Shown in pieces: positions 9,201 through 15,939 of a DNA stretch of 17,601 nt. This DNA comes from Gracilaria caudata (lineage: Eukaryota > Rhodophyta > Florideophyceae > Gracilariales > Gracilariaceae), in NCBI GenBank assembly GCA_030374735.1, contig JASCIV010000523.1, forward strand, positions 1 to 17,601, given 5' to 3'. Below the pieces are notes generated by a model. It saw only the letters and a list, made by a program, of their open reading frames with translations, did no database searches and was not told the origin of the DNA. Made by a program: the position numbers and the translations under genes. Position 1 is the stretch's first letter. Every line of letters starts with the position of its first letter.

Positions 9201-9979
9201 GCAATGCTCTTCGCCGCGGACGTGTCCTTTGCAAGATGTTCTGACGGAAGTCGGGCTATATCGCGGATAAACTCGGATACAAAGGTACTGTGTGATGCAT
9301 GGAGAGTTGTAGTTTGGTATAATATATCGGACAGTGGTGTTGAAAGATGTTCATGACGGTTCAATGCATGCAACAGAGCAGTATTCGCTGGAAGAGATTG
9401 TCGCGGGTCAAACAAGAGGCACCACGAAAATGTTTGGGCAAGTAATGCGCGCGTGGATTTGTCCTTGGCAGCTGTAGGGGATTCCAGAACGTGCAATGAG
9501 GTTCGCACCAATAAAGAAGCAATCTGATCTTTATCGGAATCGTTAAATGCGCTCGGCAGTTGAATGGATGACAGTAGGCGATAAATTGTCTCAAGAAGAA
9601 GAACGCGTGCAGTCTTTTCCCAGAATTTGCATGCAGGAGTGATTGAAGGAGCTGTAACAGCCAATCCGGATGCAAAGTAAAGAAAGACTTTGATGGAATG
9701 AGAGTCGGTCGGTGTGCACGCTTGGGCGATTCTTTCAATCACATTCAGCAGTTCGCCTTTCTCAGTGTTCTTCAGGGACTTGTATCGAGATATCAGAGCG
9801 TGTAGAGCGTTGAAATGTTGCGAGTGCGAAGAGGGGGACAAGAGAGGAGTGATTTCGCGGGAGAAGTTTTGAAAAAGAGCCTTCGTAGTTTCGTGACGCA
9901 AGGCGGAGGGCTTCACGTGCCATGGAGAGTCGGTTTGTCTTGTGAGGTCGTCGAAATGCAGAGGTATCTGGAACGACAT
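6242..9979 (-). CDS. Condensin I subunit 1 (NCAPD2/CND1/Ycs4)
   Basis: This is the HEAT-repeat subunit of condensin I that binds the kleisin and DNA and drives mitotic chromosome compaction. From ATG 9979 it is 1,245 residues. MSFQIPLHFDDL (1-12) matches the family's opening FxxPL block. The N-terminal Cnd1 domain includes KDTSAAKSIAAFVSELSERLPDL (251-273), LDGDSYIVRNGI (285-296) and VRKYAAQLLAALLQNNPF (370-387). A Ser/Asp/Glu-rich linker spans about 402-498. HEAT repeats continue, and the C-terminal Cnd1 domain has FCESNLRLLFSIL (879-891), VRSNAVTALGDLAFRFPNLVEPW (899-921), LTHLILNDMIKVKGQ (944-958) and FFNELARKAANAIYNILPD (980-998). VEKLCHRFRTS (1035-1045) follows. The tail holds five QLPE repeats (about 1133-1152), a basic patch and an acidic serine-rich stretch. 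The frame extends upstream to a GTG (10105), adding 42 unconserved residues, which I reject. Confidence 0.95.
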   Translation of the reverse strand: MSFQIPLHFDDLTRQTDSPWHVKPSALRHETTKALFQNFSREITPLLSPSSHSQHFNALHALISRYKSLKNTEKGELLNVIERIAQACTPTDSHSIKVFLYFASGLAVTAPSITPACKFWEKTARVLLLETIYRLLSSIQLPSAFNDSDKDQIASLLVRTSLHVLESPTAAKDKSTRALLAQTFSWCLLFDPRQSLPANTALLHALNRHEHLSTPLSDILYQTTTLHASHSTFVSEFIRDIARLPSEHLAKDTSAAKSIAAFVSELSERLPDLCRANLALLLSQLDGDSYIVRNGIIHLIGTLIETKPDPKDPLLQVLLDRAHRDIHAFTRSKAMQAWISIANAKKVPISLYPSLAEMATSRLEDKAVAVRKYAAQLLAALLQNNPFGPSLKRSHFELKWKEISPPTDVEQADSTQAVGEENPISADDTEKENESEQDEGQLDDNESVSTPQSKGTQNSSPADASTSDEAEGLLGKDVEEVESSRENQSDQDEEEDNELVLKRKYYASSIAFTDAVENGLHSLYDMLRSKSVTDVAESVSFLITAVQFQLEAAAGVAVRKMLPLILARETNVRQISVKAYTKLLCPGGLELVGEKDAALAIAKSLVALGLGATTGELACLESLISAMFQDEEANIISPAVIAVLWDLFEGRIPGASEAQRRTACILVGMIAAERPQTLQQKISVLESVGIRDPAYSRWSCAALCKLQSGTDVDSHLSHQLCNVAKTSDSMAAVEQALNAIFQVSPEPERVVGGLIRDLASELHSNAAAVKIIELSRFLVVVGHVAVKELVRIEILISKVRKNIAEQAKTDGNHDDEEQANAEADRALELAEKELVNPSSLLGRYGTLARKIASDNAAKPILQASAVLCLAKLMCVQERFCESNLRLLFSILSGATDPQVRSNAVTALGDLAFRFPNLVEPWSSHIYASLRDSDERVRKNTLMTLTHLILNDMIKVKGQIVGLAICILDDDKRIAELAKLFFNELARKAANAIYNILPDTISCMSKMDDLTKSGFKTVVSFLVGLMDKEKHGDGMVEKLCHRFRTSESDREAQELAYCISILNISERGLKKLNENFKSYGCKLNNDDVYEYISAAVSKCNKQGVPASLAQTIEELLQKIERARTPVHEIENSPQLPEQLPEQLPEQLPEQLPERGGSRRRRAASDKARPSRRPRAPRQKVVVSSGSEGDSDAVDDSEDSDESDATALSDDETCDEVDNFEVAQDKRAQGSRRRARGIRLSADDDEE
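6524..6583. repeat. Five tandem copies of a 12-bp unit coding QLPE in NCAPD2
   Basis: The plus-strand unit TTCAGGTAGTTG repeats at 6524, 6536, 6548, 6560 and 6572. Only the last copy differs, by one base (T to C). On the coding (minus) strand it gives Gln-Leu-Pro-Glu five times just before the basic C-terminal tail of NCAPD2. Near-identity of the copies, including synonymous positions, points to recent slippage or expansion. Copy number may vary among strains without shifting the frame. Confidence 0.95.
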
Positions 9980-10534
9980 AGTATGAGCGGAAGTACGACG
10001 AAGAAATCCAGGGCAAAGACTGAGGCACCGCAGAGTTGCAGCACGCGCAGCATAAAGAAGATGAAGATGAGGCTTTCTAGCTCTACCTTCGAACAAGGAC
10101 CCCACAGCGTCCTTTTTTGAGTTTGAAATTTGAAGTTAAGGTGGCGCGAAAGAGCCGCTGCACACGTGTAACTGCCGAGGTACAAGCCTTGTTGGCCGGC
10201 AAGGGCTACTACGGGGGGCTACGGTGCACAGGCCGATGTCAGCGTAAGCTGCATGAAATGAACGGTGACGAACAGGGCAGATCGCTGGGTGCAAGCGGAG
10301 CGCAACGGAGAGTGCATCACAGCTCACTGCCACCACAAATTGTGCCTTGGCAAATGGATCGCCCAATGCATTGCAGGCGGCACACACGCGCCCTCCCGAC
10401 CTCGTGTTGCATGGCCCAACGCTGATCCAGCTTCCCTTCATAGCCTTCTAGCGCCTAGGTGACAACCGACAGCTTCAACATCGTTCTCTCGCATTTTAAC
10501 CAACTTGTTCGTGTGAGTTCTTAGTGCCTTCATC
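9980..10534. other. Divergent promoter region between NCAPD2 and FNR
   Basis: The 555 bases hold the 5' regions of two divergent genes. No gene is visible. The open frame leading into NCAPD2 begins on GTG at 10105 and its residues are not conserved. There is no clear TATA box ahead of FNR. The last 60 bases are pyrimidine-rich and resemble a short 5' UTR. Confidence 0.5.
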
Positions 10535-11557
10535 ATGTACGGATTCGTTTCTGCCGTGCCGCTGGTCTCCGCCAACAGCTCGCACGTTGCGCTTGCTCAG
10601 CGCTCCTCCTTTGTCGGTGCCACTTCTTTCACAGTCGCTCAAAATGCTCGTCCTGCCTCTATTCGCATGGCCGCAGTTGATAAGAAGAAGGTTCCCATCA
10701 ACCTCTTCCGCCCCAACAAGCCGTACACTGCTACCGTTGTTTACAACGAGCGCATTGTGGGTGATGACGCGCCCGGAGAGACCAAGCACATGATCTTCAA
10801 CACCGATGGCAACCTGCCGTATCTGGAGGGCCAATCTATTGGCGTCATTCCGCCTGGAATTGACGCCAAGGGAAAGCCGCATAAGGTTCGCCTATACTCG
10901 ATTGCTTCTACTCGCCACGGCGATTTTGGTGACGGTAAGACCGTCTCCTTGTCCGTCAAGCGTCTGGTTTATGAAGATGCTGAGGGAAATGAGGTACGTG
11001 GTGTGTGCTCGAACCACCTGTGTGACCTCAAGGCTGGAGATGAGGTCAAGATCTCTGGTCCTGTCGGAACTGCCATGCTCATGCCGCCGGACCCCAACGC
11101 CACCATCATCATGCTTGCAACTGGTACTGGCGTTGCTCCGTTCCGTACTTATATGCGTCGCGCCTTCTCTGAGAACAATCCTGAGTACAAGTTCACAGGA
11201 ACTATGTGGCTCTTCCTCGGAGTCCCCACATCATCCACTCTCCTGTACCAGTCAGAGTTTGAGGAGATGAAGGCGAACTACCCCGATCAGGTTCGTCTTG
11301 ACTACGCTATCTCCCGTGAACAGAAGGATCCGAAAGGTAATAAGATGTACTTGCAAAACAGAATGCAGGAATATGAAGAAGAACTGTACGAATTGTTCCA
11401 AAAAGATAATACTTACGTGTACATGTGCGGATTGGCTGGTATGGAAGATGGGATTGACGAGTTCATGTCTGCTAGATTTGCAAAGGATGGTAGGAATTGG
11501 GTTGAGTATCGCAAGGCAATGAAGAAGGCCAAGCGCTGGGAAGTGGAAACTTACTAG
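10535..11557 (+). CDS. Ferredoxin-NADP+ reductase, plastid (FNR)
   Basis: FNR is the FAD enzyme that passes electrons from ferredoxin to NADP+ at the end of photosystem I electron flow. The protein is 340 residues. MYGFVSAVPLVS starts a transit peptide with an early phenylalanine, and processing probably falls near SIRMAAVDKKKVP (42-54). The FAD site has RLYSIAS (119-125) and GVCSNHLCDL (156-165). The NADP(H) site has LATGTGVAPFR (194-204), LFLGVPTSSTLLY (226-238) and VYMCGLAGMEDG (295-306). The chain ends WEVETY, with the terminal tyrosine that stacks on the flavin. There is no CpcD-like linker domain ahead of the catalytic part, unlike the long FNR of phycobilisome-bearing cyanobacteria. 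Codon choice shifts within the gene: arginine is CGC/CGT up to about 11310, while AGA and AGG appear only between about 11360 and 11500. Confidence 0.97.
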   Translation: MYGFVSAVPLVSANSSHVALAQRSSFVGATSFTVAQNARPASIRMAAVDKKKVPINLFRPNKPYTATVVYNERIVGDDAPGETKHMIFNTDGNLPYLEGQSIGVIPPGIDAKGKPHKVRLYSIASTRHGDFGDGKTVSLSVKRLVYEDAEGNEVRGVCSNHLCDLKAGDEVKISGPVGTAMLMPPDPNATIIMLATGTGVAPFRTYMRRAFSENNPEYKFTGTMWLFLGVPTSSTLLYQSEFEEMKANYPDQVRLDYAISREQKDPKGNKMYLQNRMQEYEEELYELFQKDNTYVYMCGLAGMEDGIDEFMSARFAKDGRNWVEYRKAMKKAKRWEVETY

Positions 11558-12838
11558 GGTGTTTATTCGATTGGTCATATGCGTTTTTGCTTAAGTTGCT
11601 CGATCCGAAGAGAAAGCTCTACTTGCATATACTATTTGAGAACGAACTTGCGATATTTTCTGCCTGCATTCGACTGTGCCTCTTGATTGCAGGGCCAGCA
11701 CAATGTTCGCCTTTGCTCCATTCACAAATAAACATTTCTACATTTGGTGCCCTCACTTCAGTTCCTTGTCCATGGCAAAGGCAAGTCACAATTGCTAGTG
11801 ACTAGCGTACACGGACAGGATATCCAAGGGCGAGAGAGCTATCATCTACCATGCGACATATGCGTCATAACCTCAGAAATTGATAGTATCTTTATGTGTG
11901 TTCACGGTGGAACTCTGTGGAAAGCCTGCACATGAGAAGAAGTGGCCGGAGCGACCAGTTTCCATGTGATTGGTTGTTGCCGGGGCCCCCTCGCTTCGAT
12001 TTGTTTGTGTATGAAACTGGAACGATTTGACCGCGGGATCTGAAACCACTCGCTATCTTAACTGGAACTTTGTCCTTACTCTGATAGATTTCTGTTGAAA
12101 AGACCGGAAGAAATACTGGCTTAATGCAGTAAAACAACAACACGTTGGCGAGGGCATGATTTCGGAAGAACACGGCCGCTTTGTTGTCGAAGACGATCAG
12201 CATTGCCCCACCCTTTTTCGTAGTGCTTGTGCTTCTATTCCTAACATTAACTGCAGCTCGTGTCGATGATGACGGAGGGCTGGAGCGACGATTTGTGGAC
12301 GCACCAACCAACGAGCCAGCCATGGCTCGATGTAGACTTCAGATATCAATGGGACTAAGAAAGTACCAAAGTTCGTTTCGACATTGCTGCCGCCATCGTG
12401 GCACTCTTATCATTGGTTTTTATCACCCATGTCAGGATACACAACGTAGAGAAAGTTCCTCAGCCAAGCACATTTAGGCAGCGAGAGTCACTTCATTACA
12501 TGAAAAGAAGGAAGCAGAGGAGTTAAAGGGGCGGGACAAATGAGGAAGAATATCTCGGCGGACGTGCGGTTGCAAATGGACTTCCGCTTGGACCCAAACA
12601 GGTCACTTGCACGTGTACGATTACCTCATTTCCGTATGGAGTATGTCCTTCCTCCATGCACAGCATTGTTTCCGTTGTGAAACTCCGCGGCCTTTTCTTC
12701 CCTCTCCTGCACCAACTCCCCTCCCCGTCGCCATTATAAAAGGCTGCACCTGCGTTGCTCACGCTTCTGTTTGGTGCCCACAAACTATTTCTGATCTTCA
12801 GTGCGCTCCCTGTACCATCTTCGCAACCCCCCGCCGCC
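11558..12838. other. FNR 3' region and upstream region of the DM13 gene
   Basis: This is 1,281 bases with no recognised gene. An AATAAA lies at 11727-11732, 170 bases past the FNR stop, and could be its polyadenylation signal. A frame open from 12160 to a TAG at about 12477 encodes a signal-anchor-like stretch (SIAPPFFVVLVLLFLTLTAA) but has no upstream ATG. A minus-strand ORF with a good-context ATG at 12323 (143 codons, to 11892) overlaps it and matches nothing I know. The last part carries a pyrimidine-rich tract (about 12689-12732) and the DM13 TATA box. Confidence 0.45.
12735..12742 (+). promoter_or_regulatory. TATA box of the DM13 gene
   Basis: TATAAAAG is an exact consensus TATA box preceded by a C/T-rich tract. 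A start of transcription about 30 bases downstream (near 12765) would give a 5' UTR of roughly 75 bases before the ATG at 12839. This also argues against the longer frame beginning on TTG at 12755. Confidence 0.65.
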
Positions 12839-13318
12839 ATGTTCATATCGTTTCTGCTGTCGGCGGCTTGCTTGTCGATGCTGATGACGCTTTGCGCCGC
12901 CCATGAGCGCGTTCTCATTGGGGAGCTTTCCACTTTTGCACATGATGTTAGCGGAACCGTGTACGCTCTTAATGATCGCACGTTGGAAGTTGAGGACTTC
13001 AACTATGACGGACAGGGACCTGCCGCAGTCTACTGGATAGACCGTGGTGAAACTCCATCGACAGAGGGCATCATTGCCCCGGTAGCAGACACCTGTGAAG
13101 TCATTGACCGGTTGCCGCAGATTCGTGGCGAAACGGTGCGTATCGAACTGCCTGACGGTCTTACCCTGTCCGAAATTGGATACTTCTCCATCTGGGACGT
13201 AGCTGTCGCCGTTTCGTTTGGCGGCATTCGAATCGACGCAAGTTCTCTGTGCCCCAGTCCGCCAGAGGCTCAACCCCAATGTGGGTCGGGATCACATCGT
13301 TTGAAGCTATATCGTTAA
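12839..13318 (+). CDS. Secreted single-domain DM13 protein
   Basis: From the ATG at 12839, in an ideal GCCGCCATG context, the protein has 159 residues. Residues 1-21 form a signal peptide (MFISFLLSAACLSMLMTLCAA). The rest is one DM13 domain: GELSTFAHDVSGTVYALNDRTLEVEDFNYDGQGPAAVYWID (28-68), then RIELPDGLTLSEIGYFSIWDVAVAVSFGGIRI (101-132). DM13 is proposed to act in extracellular electron transfer, with a nearly invariant cysteine right after the tryptophan of the S-x-W motif. Here that position is aspartate (D120, codon 13196-13198). Other cysteines are C86, C138 and C148. There is no membrane anchor after the domain, so secretion or retention in the endomembrane system is inferred. A TATA box lies about 100 bases upstream. 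A redox role is doubtful given the missing cysteine. Confidence 0.8.
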   Translation: MFISFLLSAACLSMLMTLCAAHERVLIGELSTFAHDVSGTVYALNDRTLEVEDFNYDGQGPAAVYWIDRGETPSTEGIIAPVADTCEVIDRLPQIRGETVRIELPDGLTLSEIGYFSIWDVAVAVSFGGIRIDASSLCPSPPEAQPQCGSGSHRLKLYR

Positions 13319-13544
13319 AATACGAGAGGTAACCATCTTTCTCGTCGCATGGCCTGACTATTCCCGAGGCGGGTACTGTTCGGCAGACGTGGTATAGAGA
13401 TAAGAGTCGATCGACGCGACAAACTCGCAAAAGAAGAAAATTAGCGTACGCGCCCATAACAAAGAAGAAGAAGAAAAGTAGACATCGAGAACTTCGACCA
13501 GTTGCTGAGCGACGATGTATGTAAGCCTCCAAGATTTGATTCGA

Positions 13545-13649
13545 CAGTATCCCCATAGGTTGTTAGCATTCTTGAATAGAGAATGCTAACATTCTTTATA
13601 GAAAAATTTTCTTCAACCTGGTAGTTGGAGGTTGATGTTCGAAATAAAG
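13545..13649 (-). repeat. Dispersed inverted repeat, copy A
   Basis: Read on the minus strand, this segment aligns with 17501-17601 on the plus strand. By hand alignment the inner 38 bases agree at 29 positions, the middle part is looser and needs one 4-base gap, and the outer 27 bases agree at 25. On the plus strand its left edge begins CAGTATCC. The extent beyond 13545 cannot be tested because the partner runs off the window. Confidence 0.75.
13561..13591. repeat. 12-bp perfect hairpin inside repeat copy A
   Basis: TGTTAGCATTCT (13561-13572) and AGAATGCTAACA (13580-13591) are exact reverse complements around a 7-base loop (TGAATAG). Only one arm is shared with copy B near 17574, so the hairpin arose in copy A or was lost from B. 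Confidence 0.85.
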
Positions 13650-13740
13650 ATGTAGGCAAGTAGTTTTAAAGTCATGTAGACCTGAACAAGATGTCCAATT
13701 TTGGCCCCTAGACTGATATCAGAGAAAATGGCGTAGAGGT

Positions 13741-13769
13741 GAAAGTTGAGACTTAAACAGTCAACTTTC
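13741..13769. repeat. 9-bp inverted repeat with 11-base loop
   Basis: GAAAGTTGA (13741-13749) and TCAACTTTC (13761-13769) pair exactly. It lies 150 bases from the previous hairpin and outside any recognised gene. Confidence 0.75.
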
Positions 13770-14628
13770 TTTTGAGAGAAATGTGCTGTTATTGGTGAAC
13801 ATCTCTCTGGGTTCCTTGAATGGACTTCCTTCGCGCTGACATTTAGTTCTCCATCCCATGCGACCAGAACCATTCAGATTCTCGCGATTAGTGAGAGAAA
13901 CAAGTGGGCAATGATAAGGGCACAGATAGAGACCAAAAAAAAGGGGGGAGATTGGTGTATCGGAAAAAGACGGCCTGCTTGTTGCTTGATCTCCCACTCT
14001 GTTTTAGCTGTGAATCAGGCCCTTTTGCGACTAGATTTGCGAAACAGGCGGTGAACGAATGTCTCTCTATCGCTAGACTCACGTCCCCCGGAGCAGAATT
14101 TCCCTCTTGGAACTTCTGTGGCACCGTGATGTTACTGCGTGTCGCTCTAGTCAAGGCAGTGTTTACCGGCTCAGCACCTGCGGCCCAAGAACTGAGAAAT
14201 GATAGTATGATCATCTCATGATGGGAAGGAGATATCTGGATGAGTATGAGCCGGTAACCTTACACGTGGATACCGGTTGCAAAAATATCTCGGAGCTGCT
14301 TCATGACTGTGCGCTCACCATTGGTGCTTGGAGGACAGACCTTTCTAACCTTCATCACGGTGCGCTGACCGGGACCTTCTTGACGAGCGGTGTGTTCGTC
14401 GTTGCGAGTCACCTCAACAACTTTGGTTAACGACACCACTCGCCTCCTTTGTCTTAAAAACCTTCCTCGAAACTAAACTACTCTCTTACCGTCCTGCTTC
14501 AGGAACACCCGAAAGCCGAAACTCTTTCGTTCCCCAAAACCAAAGACAACAGAGTACTGATCTCTCCTCTCCTGCGCTGATAGTTTGAAATCCAGCTTTT
14601 TTCGAAGTCATTGTCAACCGCTCCATTC

Positions 14629-15165
14629 ATGTCGGCAAATCCTGGCAAACACATATCGCACGCATTCATATCAGGCCCTCTCTCAAAATCGCAATGTCTT
14701 AAACAGCAACGCTCCTTCGTGGGAAACGCCTGCATCGCTACGAGAGCTCCATCTTCCATGATGAACCCTACGAACAGAAGACCTCGAATGCCTCCAACAA
14801 AGACATATGCTTCGGCCAACGTAGGGGACCCTGAGGGAGACTATTTTGATCAATCAAACTCAGAGATGCACGTTTACAAGAAACGAGGACAACGACGTGA
14901 ATGTTCACAAGACGATATGCTTCCGTTTGACGTATCTATTACCACACCTCCACCTGAACGCTTGGGTCGATTTCGACTGGATCCAAGGACTCATTGTGGG
15001 GACATTGTAGAGCATGATGGTCGACACTTCGTTGTAAAATCGGTGCGAATGAGATATAAGTACTTGCAAGGAAAGTATCGAATGATTGGTAAGGCGATTG
15101 AAGTGAAGAGTTTGGCTAGAAAGTCTATTGAGGCGTACTTGGAAAAGACGTTGCGAGAGAGCTAG
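14629..15165 (+). CDS. Unrecognised small protein, probably plastid-targeted
   Basis: I do not recognise this 178-residue protein. ATG 14629 is the first in a frame that opens after a TAG at 14581. The first 60 or so residues are basic, hydroxylated and poor in acidic residues, with a phenylalanine at 13, as in a transit peptide. Residues 60-100 look disordered. The C-terminal part (about 109-178) is compact and looks conserved: PERLGRFRLDP (109-119), GDIVEHDGRHFVVKSVRMRYKYLQGKYRMIGKAIEVKSLARKS (124-166), ending in an amphipathic helix, EAYLEKTLRES. The alternating pattern and the G-D-I/V and RYxYxxGxY motifs suggest a small beta-sheet or barrel fold. ATG 14629 has a weak context; methionines 44-45 are alternatives. 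It is convergent with the phycoerythrin gamma gene. Function is unknown. Confidence 0.6.
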   Translation: MSANPGKHISHAFISGPLSKSQCLKQQRSFVGNACIATRAPSSMMNPTNRRPRMPPTKTYASANVGDPEGDYFDQSNSEMHVYKKRGQRRECSQDDMLPFDVSITTPPPERLGRFRLDPRTHCGDIVEHDGRHFVVKSVRMRYKYLQGKYRMIGKAIEVKSLARKSIEAYLEKTLRES

Positions 15166-15939
15166 TGGCGTGAATTTTGGGCTGTGCAGAACGTTACCGC
15201 TCAACCGCAGGGTCACCCGTATGCTGTTCTTCGGCTTAGCGCACAATGCCGAGGAAACACTAAGAAGAGGACGTACCGTACTTTATCATATGGATAGATA
15301 GGTTTGAGAGGAACCTATTTAGTTTCTTGGACCACTTCTTAGTTCCATAAAACAATCACGACAAGGCTGAGTCAACTTATTCCAGAAATATGTGGAGCCA
15401 AAAGGCCATTTGCCGTGAGAAAACCTACGCCTTAACTGACATAATCATCGGCAGACACGGCTGCTCACATGGTACAATAGAGAAGTGCTGTGATCATTTT
15501 ACCGAAGAAACACTTATCTACATTCCTCGAATCTTACTAGGATGACACAGGCACTGCACATGGACCTCTCCGTGGTTTTGAACTGCTTCGGTTCCCTAAG
15601 GCTTAGCTTCCTCTGTCAGCTTACTGCAACAGTTTCTCTGGGGGTCCAAGGTTGACTGGTAATAAAAAGTCTGTGAAACAAGTGGTAAGAGGGCTACCTA
15701 CTTACGGTATGTACTCACATAACTAGTAAACGGAGAAGGCGACACATACGCACATGAACAAAGCAAAGCAAAAACTGTTAAGCTTTACGACGACACTCTG
15801 TGCTCACCGGACGGTAATCGTCTGTAATCACACCTCCACCATAAATAACCGCACTACTCTATCGTTGATCTAGCCTTTCAGAACCAGGAATATCAACATG
15901 TATTGTTGCGCGATAGCAAGGCCAAACAGCACAGAAGAA
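15166..15939. other. Convergent intergenic region
   Basis: The 774 bases between two convergent genes show no ORF of coding character, no tRNA-like arms and no recognisable snRNA. Both 3' UTRs must lie here. It is longer than the other convergent gaps in the window (104-305 bp), so a small non-coding transcript is possible but unsupported. Confidence 0.45.

Larger units (their letters stand above)
13319..14628. other. Intergenic region with hairpins and one inverted-repeat copy
   Basis: This is 1,310 bases without a recognised gene. It includes a GTCGATCGAC palindrome (13406-13415), repeat copy A (13545-13649), two strong hairpins (13561-13591 and 13741-13769) and an A8G6 run near 13934. A minus-strand ORF with an ATG at 14214 (108 codons, to 13888) and a plus-strand frame (13904-14221, GTG start) overlap completely. 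A 70-codon ORF with ATG at 14218 follows. None shows a domain I recognise. Confidence 0.45.

Noticed and set aside
9980..10105. 42-residue N-terminal extension of NCAPD2 that looks like an organelle presequence
   Set aside because: It begins on GTG, is not conserved, and the family's opening motif follows ATG 9979 directly. Condensin acts in nucleus and cytosol.
12755..12838. Hydrophobic extension of the DM13 protein
   Set aside because: It starts on TTG and lies at or before the transcription start expected from the TATA box. ATG 12839 has an ideal context and its own signal peptide.
15541..15610. Short resemblance to U6 snRNA (GGATGACAC) and CTTCGG loop
   Set aside because: The elements are in the wrong order, and the invariant ACAGAGA box and the flanking U6 blocks are absent.
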